Shown: positions 12,103 to 14,604 of the stretch, one piece after another | Numbering within the stretch: the stretch's first letter is position 1 | Layout of the letters: every line of letters starts with the position of its first letter | Assembly: GCA_018817905.1 (NCBI GenBank) | Contig: JAHISS010000111.1 | Span: 1 to 14,604 of the forward strand | Origin: Nanobdellota archaeon | Lineage (GTDB): Archaea; Nanobdellota; Nanobdellia; Pacearchaeales; GW2011-AR1 | Direction: 5' to 3' | DNA: 14,604 nucleotides | Notes under the pieces: model-generated | Seen by the model: the letters and a program-made list of their open reading frames with translations, nothing else | What the model was told of the DNA's origin: nothing | Databases searched by the model: none | Made by a program: the position numbers and the translations under genes

Positions 12103-12201
12103 TTTTCTAAACTGGGGCGTTATCCGGAGTTCGTTGATTCTACTATTTAATTGGAAACGCAGATACAACGGGGTGGGCGAACGTATTACGCATCACAAAA
12201 A

Positions 12202-12581
12202 TCAAACCAACTTGTTAACCAATTGTGTAACTCTCCTAAACCGAAAAATAGCTCCGCCAAAGATTAATACTCCAATCACAGCAGTAATAATCAAAAATAA
12301 TTTTTATATCCTGCGAAAGTGCCGCATCCTTTCTCCAACTCTGGCTTTTCGTTTTCAGTTCCGCAGGAATTCTCATCAGAACAAAATCTTGTTCTTTTCT
12401 CATCAATGCACTAGCTCCAATCGCTGCATTCCCAAGATTCTTCACATTCTGTTTGATTAACCAAAATCGGGTAATAAGTCAAATTAGCATCTGTGTCATT
12501 TGTTTCGTTAGTACTGTCATAACCACCTCCACCTCCCCCATTCCAGTGCTCCCTTCAGTAACTTCCATTACCACATTCAGA
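12202..12581 (-). pseudogene. decayed 3' end of the metalloprotease gene (Cys module plus membrane anchor)
   Basis: After the TAG at 12584-12582, the same frame goes on encoding protein of the same style. It reads SECGNGSY, a TGA (12557-12555), a Gly-rich and Thr/Asn-rich linker (including STNETNDTDANLTYY), then CEESWECSDWS, a TAG (12413-12411), CIDEKRTRFCSDENSCGT and KPELEKGC. This is the C-x-x-x-W-x-C-S-x-W-S-x-C...T-R-x-C...C-G-T...K-P module common in DPANN surface proteins. Just beyond, a -1 shift in a run of five T (12297-12293) opens a 30-codon frame. It encodes a hydrophobic helix (LIITAVIGVLIFGGAIF) and a basic tail (RFRRVTQLVNKLV), ending at TGA 12204-12202, a typical C-terminal anchor. 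Three stops and one frameshift point to decay or assembly error. Confidence 0.72.
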
Positions 12582-14604
12582 CTACATACAATCAGAAGGA
12601 CAACTAATTCTCCCCTCTCCAGGCTGACAGATACCATCTCCGCAAAACTCCTCAATGACTGGTGGTTGTTCAAAGCAATAGAGACGCCCATCTTGACCAC
12701 ATGTACTAAATTGACCTGAAGTCCACGATGAGTCTGTAGCAGTAGATATGCCTCTTAATACGGATGCATCCTGAGTTGTCCAGTCATTACAATTGTCATT
12801 AGCAGATGAGCCATCAAAATTAGTACCTGTCCACGCGTAAGTAGAGAATGGAAGTGTTTGTCCTGTGGGCAGCATATTAATACCATGTTGTATTGTGCCG
12901 TCAATTAAATCATTCCAATTATCCGCAACAACAGTCCCGTCTACTAACACATAAGGAACACTAGAATGATGAAGTCTATCAAAAGCGCTCGTAGTGCTAT
13001 TACTTAACCATGCTTTCCATGTACCGGAATCAATATCAAATTTACATTTTAAATCCCCCTTTTCAAGTCCTCCAAAATCTGGGCGCAAATAGTTAAGTAT
13101 TAGAAAAGTCCTATACTCTGTAATATTACAGTCATCCAGACAATTAATTTCATGCTCACCTCCTTCGCAAGAGCCGTCCCCACAATCTGTTTCATCATCA
13201 TCATCTTCTGAATCAGAGCACCCTGAATCTTCCAAGTCAATTACACCATCCAGGTCATTGTCCACCCCATCCCTGCACTCGGGAATCTGAGCGCATTGAT
13301 AGGTGTCAAATGCTAAACAGTCCTCTCTACATCCAAGTTCTCCAGCTTCAAATCCCTGAGCAATACATGTTTCGCCATTAAGATTTGTCCCATCACAAAC
13401 CTCATTATCATTAATGATTCCATCACCACAGTATCCTTCATCTGCAATGTCAATTTGAACAACAGCTTCTTCTTCAGTAATGCTAATGGTTGTGATTGTT
13501 GTTCCTCTGTGCGGATCAATAAAAGTCATGCCTTCCCCAAGCGCTTGTTTGGTTGTGCTGGTACGATCCAGCCATAACAAGAGTGAACTTCTATCACTTA
13601 AATAACCATCAATCCGGATTTGCACACCATCATGAACTTGAGCAGAAATAGGATTTATGAATAAGCCTCTGTCGTGACCAATTGCTCTTCTGAATTCGAG
13701 ATAATACCATCCTTGAGTTTTGCCACCACACGGGTCGAGTAAATCGCCTGTTCCAAGACATTGCACTCGAGGCACCTTAAGGACCAAAACCTCGTCAGTG
13801 CTCATTTCATACGGAAAAAGAGTGTATGTTCCATCCTGCGTAACCTCGATTATATTCGTCGGATTGAACCATCCATGCTTTTCTTTGATAATCGAATTAT
13901 GATGACCAGATCCTACACCGACCTGGTCGGTTCCTTCTAAAGATGTAGTAGTGCACTCATCACCTAATCCGTCAACTTCAATTGCATACGTTTCATCACC
14001 ACAATTTAATCTACCGGCATGGGCCACACCTTCATCATACAACGTGCCAAGGCTATGTCCGAACTCATGGCAAAGCAATTCAGCGCCTAAATCTCCGAGC
14101 GCAACAAATCTATGCCTTGATAGATCAGGCTTATCTGGATAATATTCTCGAAATGTTAGCACAAATCCCAAACGCCCTTCATCAGTTGAATAATATTGAA
14201 TCACGCTAGGTCCAGCACCACTTCCAGACATATTCTGTTGAATAAAAAACACTCTGTCAACTTCTGTATAGTTAATGTACTGGTCTGCTGCTGTAATCAC
14301 AGTTTGATAAGTTAAACCACCAACAGCAAGCCAAGGAGTCACCTCTCCTGTCAACCACATCTTGCCGTATGAAGACTCTATAATGTAGTTATTAAAAGAA
14401 TACTCGTTATCTGCATCCAAAATCTCATAGTACACCTCATCAGGCTCCTTGTCTGGTTCAGTGTCACTTGCTAAATAATAAAGTATAACAGCCGTTTTCT
14501 GCTCCCCGATTGTCGGATGCCAGCATTCATTATCAGAACAGCCCTTTGCGCAGTATAGAGATATATTTTCCACGTCACTGCCATCACAATAATATTCAAT
14601 TAAA
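12582..14604 (-). CDS. secreted M64-like zinc metalloprotease with Cys-rich and DUF1554 domains (5' end outside window)
   Basis: The frame stays open to the window edge. Before the GTG at 14573 it reads LIEYYCDGSDVENISLYCAK, a recurrent Cys module, so that GTG is not the start. Next comes a protease domain with HEFGHSLGTLYDE (HExxH, then Gly and Asp as in peptidase family M64; His-14061 to 14047 region), where the zinc ligands and catalytic Glu are present. After it follow a Myxococcus-type Cys repeat (CGDGIINDNEVCDG), a calcium-binding-type DGVDNDLDGVIDLEDSGC, CGDGSCEGGEHEINC, and a DUF1554-like domain (KAWLSNSTTSAFDRLHHS, PYVLVDGTVVADNWNDLIDG, GRLYCFEQ). The ORF ends in CGDGICQPGEGRISCPSDC. 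It is probably exported and acts on extracellular proteins. Its original C-terminal anchor appears to lie in the decayed stretch beyond the stop. Confidence 0.85.
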   Translation of the reverse strand, partial: LIEYYCDGSDVENISLYCAKGCSDNECWHPTIGEQKTAVILYYLASDTEPDKEPDEVYYEILDADNEYSFNNYIIESSYGKMWLTGEVTPWLAVGGLTYQTVITAADQYINYTEVDRVFFIQQNMSGSGAGPSVIQYYSTDEGRLGFVLTFREYYPDKPDLSRHRFVALGDLGAELLCHEFGHSLGTLYDEGVAHAGRLNCGDETYAIEVDGLGDECTTTSLEGTDQVGVGSGHHNSIIKEKHGWFNPTNIIEVTQDGTYTLFPYEMSTDEVLVLKVPRVQCLGTGDLLDPCGGKTQGWYYLEFRRAIGHDRGLFINPISAQVHDGVQIRIDGYLSDRSSLLLWLDRTSTTKQALGEGMTFIDPHRGTTITTISITEEEAVVQIDIADEGYCGDGIINDNEVCDGTNLNGETCIAQGFEAGELGCREDCLAFDTYQCAQIPECRDGVDNDLDGVIDLEDSGCSDSEDDDDETDCGDGSCEGGEHEINCLDDCNITEYRTFLILNYLRPDFGGLEKGDLKCKFDIDSGTWKAWLSNSTTSAFDRLHHSSVPYVLVDGTVVADNWNDLIDGTIQHGINMLPTGQTLPFSTYAWTGTNFDGSSANDNCNDWTTQDASVLRGISTATDSSWTSGQFSTCGQDGRLYCFEQPPVIEEFCGDGICQPGEGRISCPSDCM

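Noticed and set aside
7031..12200. Shared GTAATACG-(C/T)-TC-(A/G)-CC on the minus strand near 7055 and 12190, with TTTAATT nearby
   Set aside because: The match is short and the order of the surrounding pieces differs, so chance similarity between intergenic stretches cannot be excluded.
12236..12445. 69-aa minus-strand ORF
   Set aside because: It is in a different frame from both the Cys module and the membrane anchor that the same DNA encodes. It is an out-of-frame reading of the decayed protease end.
377..12584. Stop-codon recoding (TGA as Trp, or TAG as pyrrolysine) to explain the interrupted frames
   Set aside because: TAG ends ndk, nop10 and two other genes, and TGA ends aIF2alpha, S27e and the multi-HTH gene. 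Trp is encoded by TGG throughout, so a standard code fits better.
12582..14573. GTG at 14573 as the start of the protease gene
   Set aside because: The frame stays open to the window edge, and the residues before the GTG (LIEYYCDGSD) complete a known Cys module, so the gene begins outside the window.
1..14604. CRISPR array or cas genes
   Set aside because: No short direct repeat with regular unique spacers and no Cas-like protein was seen.

Overview
The window looks like part of the chromosome of a small-genome archaeon, most likely DPANN (Woesearchaeota/Pacearchaeota-like). This rests on an archaeal information-processing set (aEF-1beta, RPA-type single-strand-binding protein, RadA, S27e, aIF2alpha, Nop10, endonuclease Q), low G+C, an archaeal TATA box centred about 26 bases before most first genes (leaderless mRNAs), and secreted proteins built from Cys-rich modules that I know from DPANN archaea. 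The lineage is inferred from gene content; no rRNA is present.

Layout. Positions 1-115 hold the end of an ISL3-type transposase that enters from the left. A small basic protein and a membrane-protein unit (377-795) diverge from one shared TATA box. Next come aEF-1beta and an unknown 120-aa gene on the minus strand, then a secreted protein made of two 174-residue repeats (1586-2758). RPA (2835-3767), a MazEF-type toxin-antitoxin pair with a palindromic operator (3852-4446), and radA coupled to a small zinc-binding protein (4522-5942) follow on the plus strand. Convergent to these are tRNA-Arg(GCG), a 108-aa gene and ndk.

Positions 6985-8998 are the least ordinary part. A 492-aa protein consisting almost entirely of about eight helix-turn-helix units is bracketed by two imperfect direct copies of a 120-170 bp element. 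The two copies can form the same stem, with one compensatory base change. The right-hand copy overlaps a small ORF that runs by an ATGA overlap into endonuclease Q (8995-10299).

From 12072 leftwards is a translation/RNP cluster: S27e, aIF2alpha, a 54-aa gene, a short Nop10 and an unknown 148-aa gene. S27e-aIF2alpha-Nop10 is a conserved archaeal order. The right edge holds a large secreted M64-like zinc metalloprotease with Cys-rich, calcium-binding-type and DUF1554 domains, cut by the window at its 5' end. Its ORF stops at 12582, but the same protein (a Cys-rich module plus a membrane anchor) can be read on to 12202 through three stop codons and one frameshift. The anchor end of the gene has therefore decayed, unless these are sequence errors.

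TAA, TAG and TGA all end good genes here, so the code appears standard. No stretch over 300 bases lacks a gene. The largest gap is 6919-7151, which holds the left copy of the repeated element.
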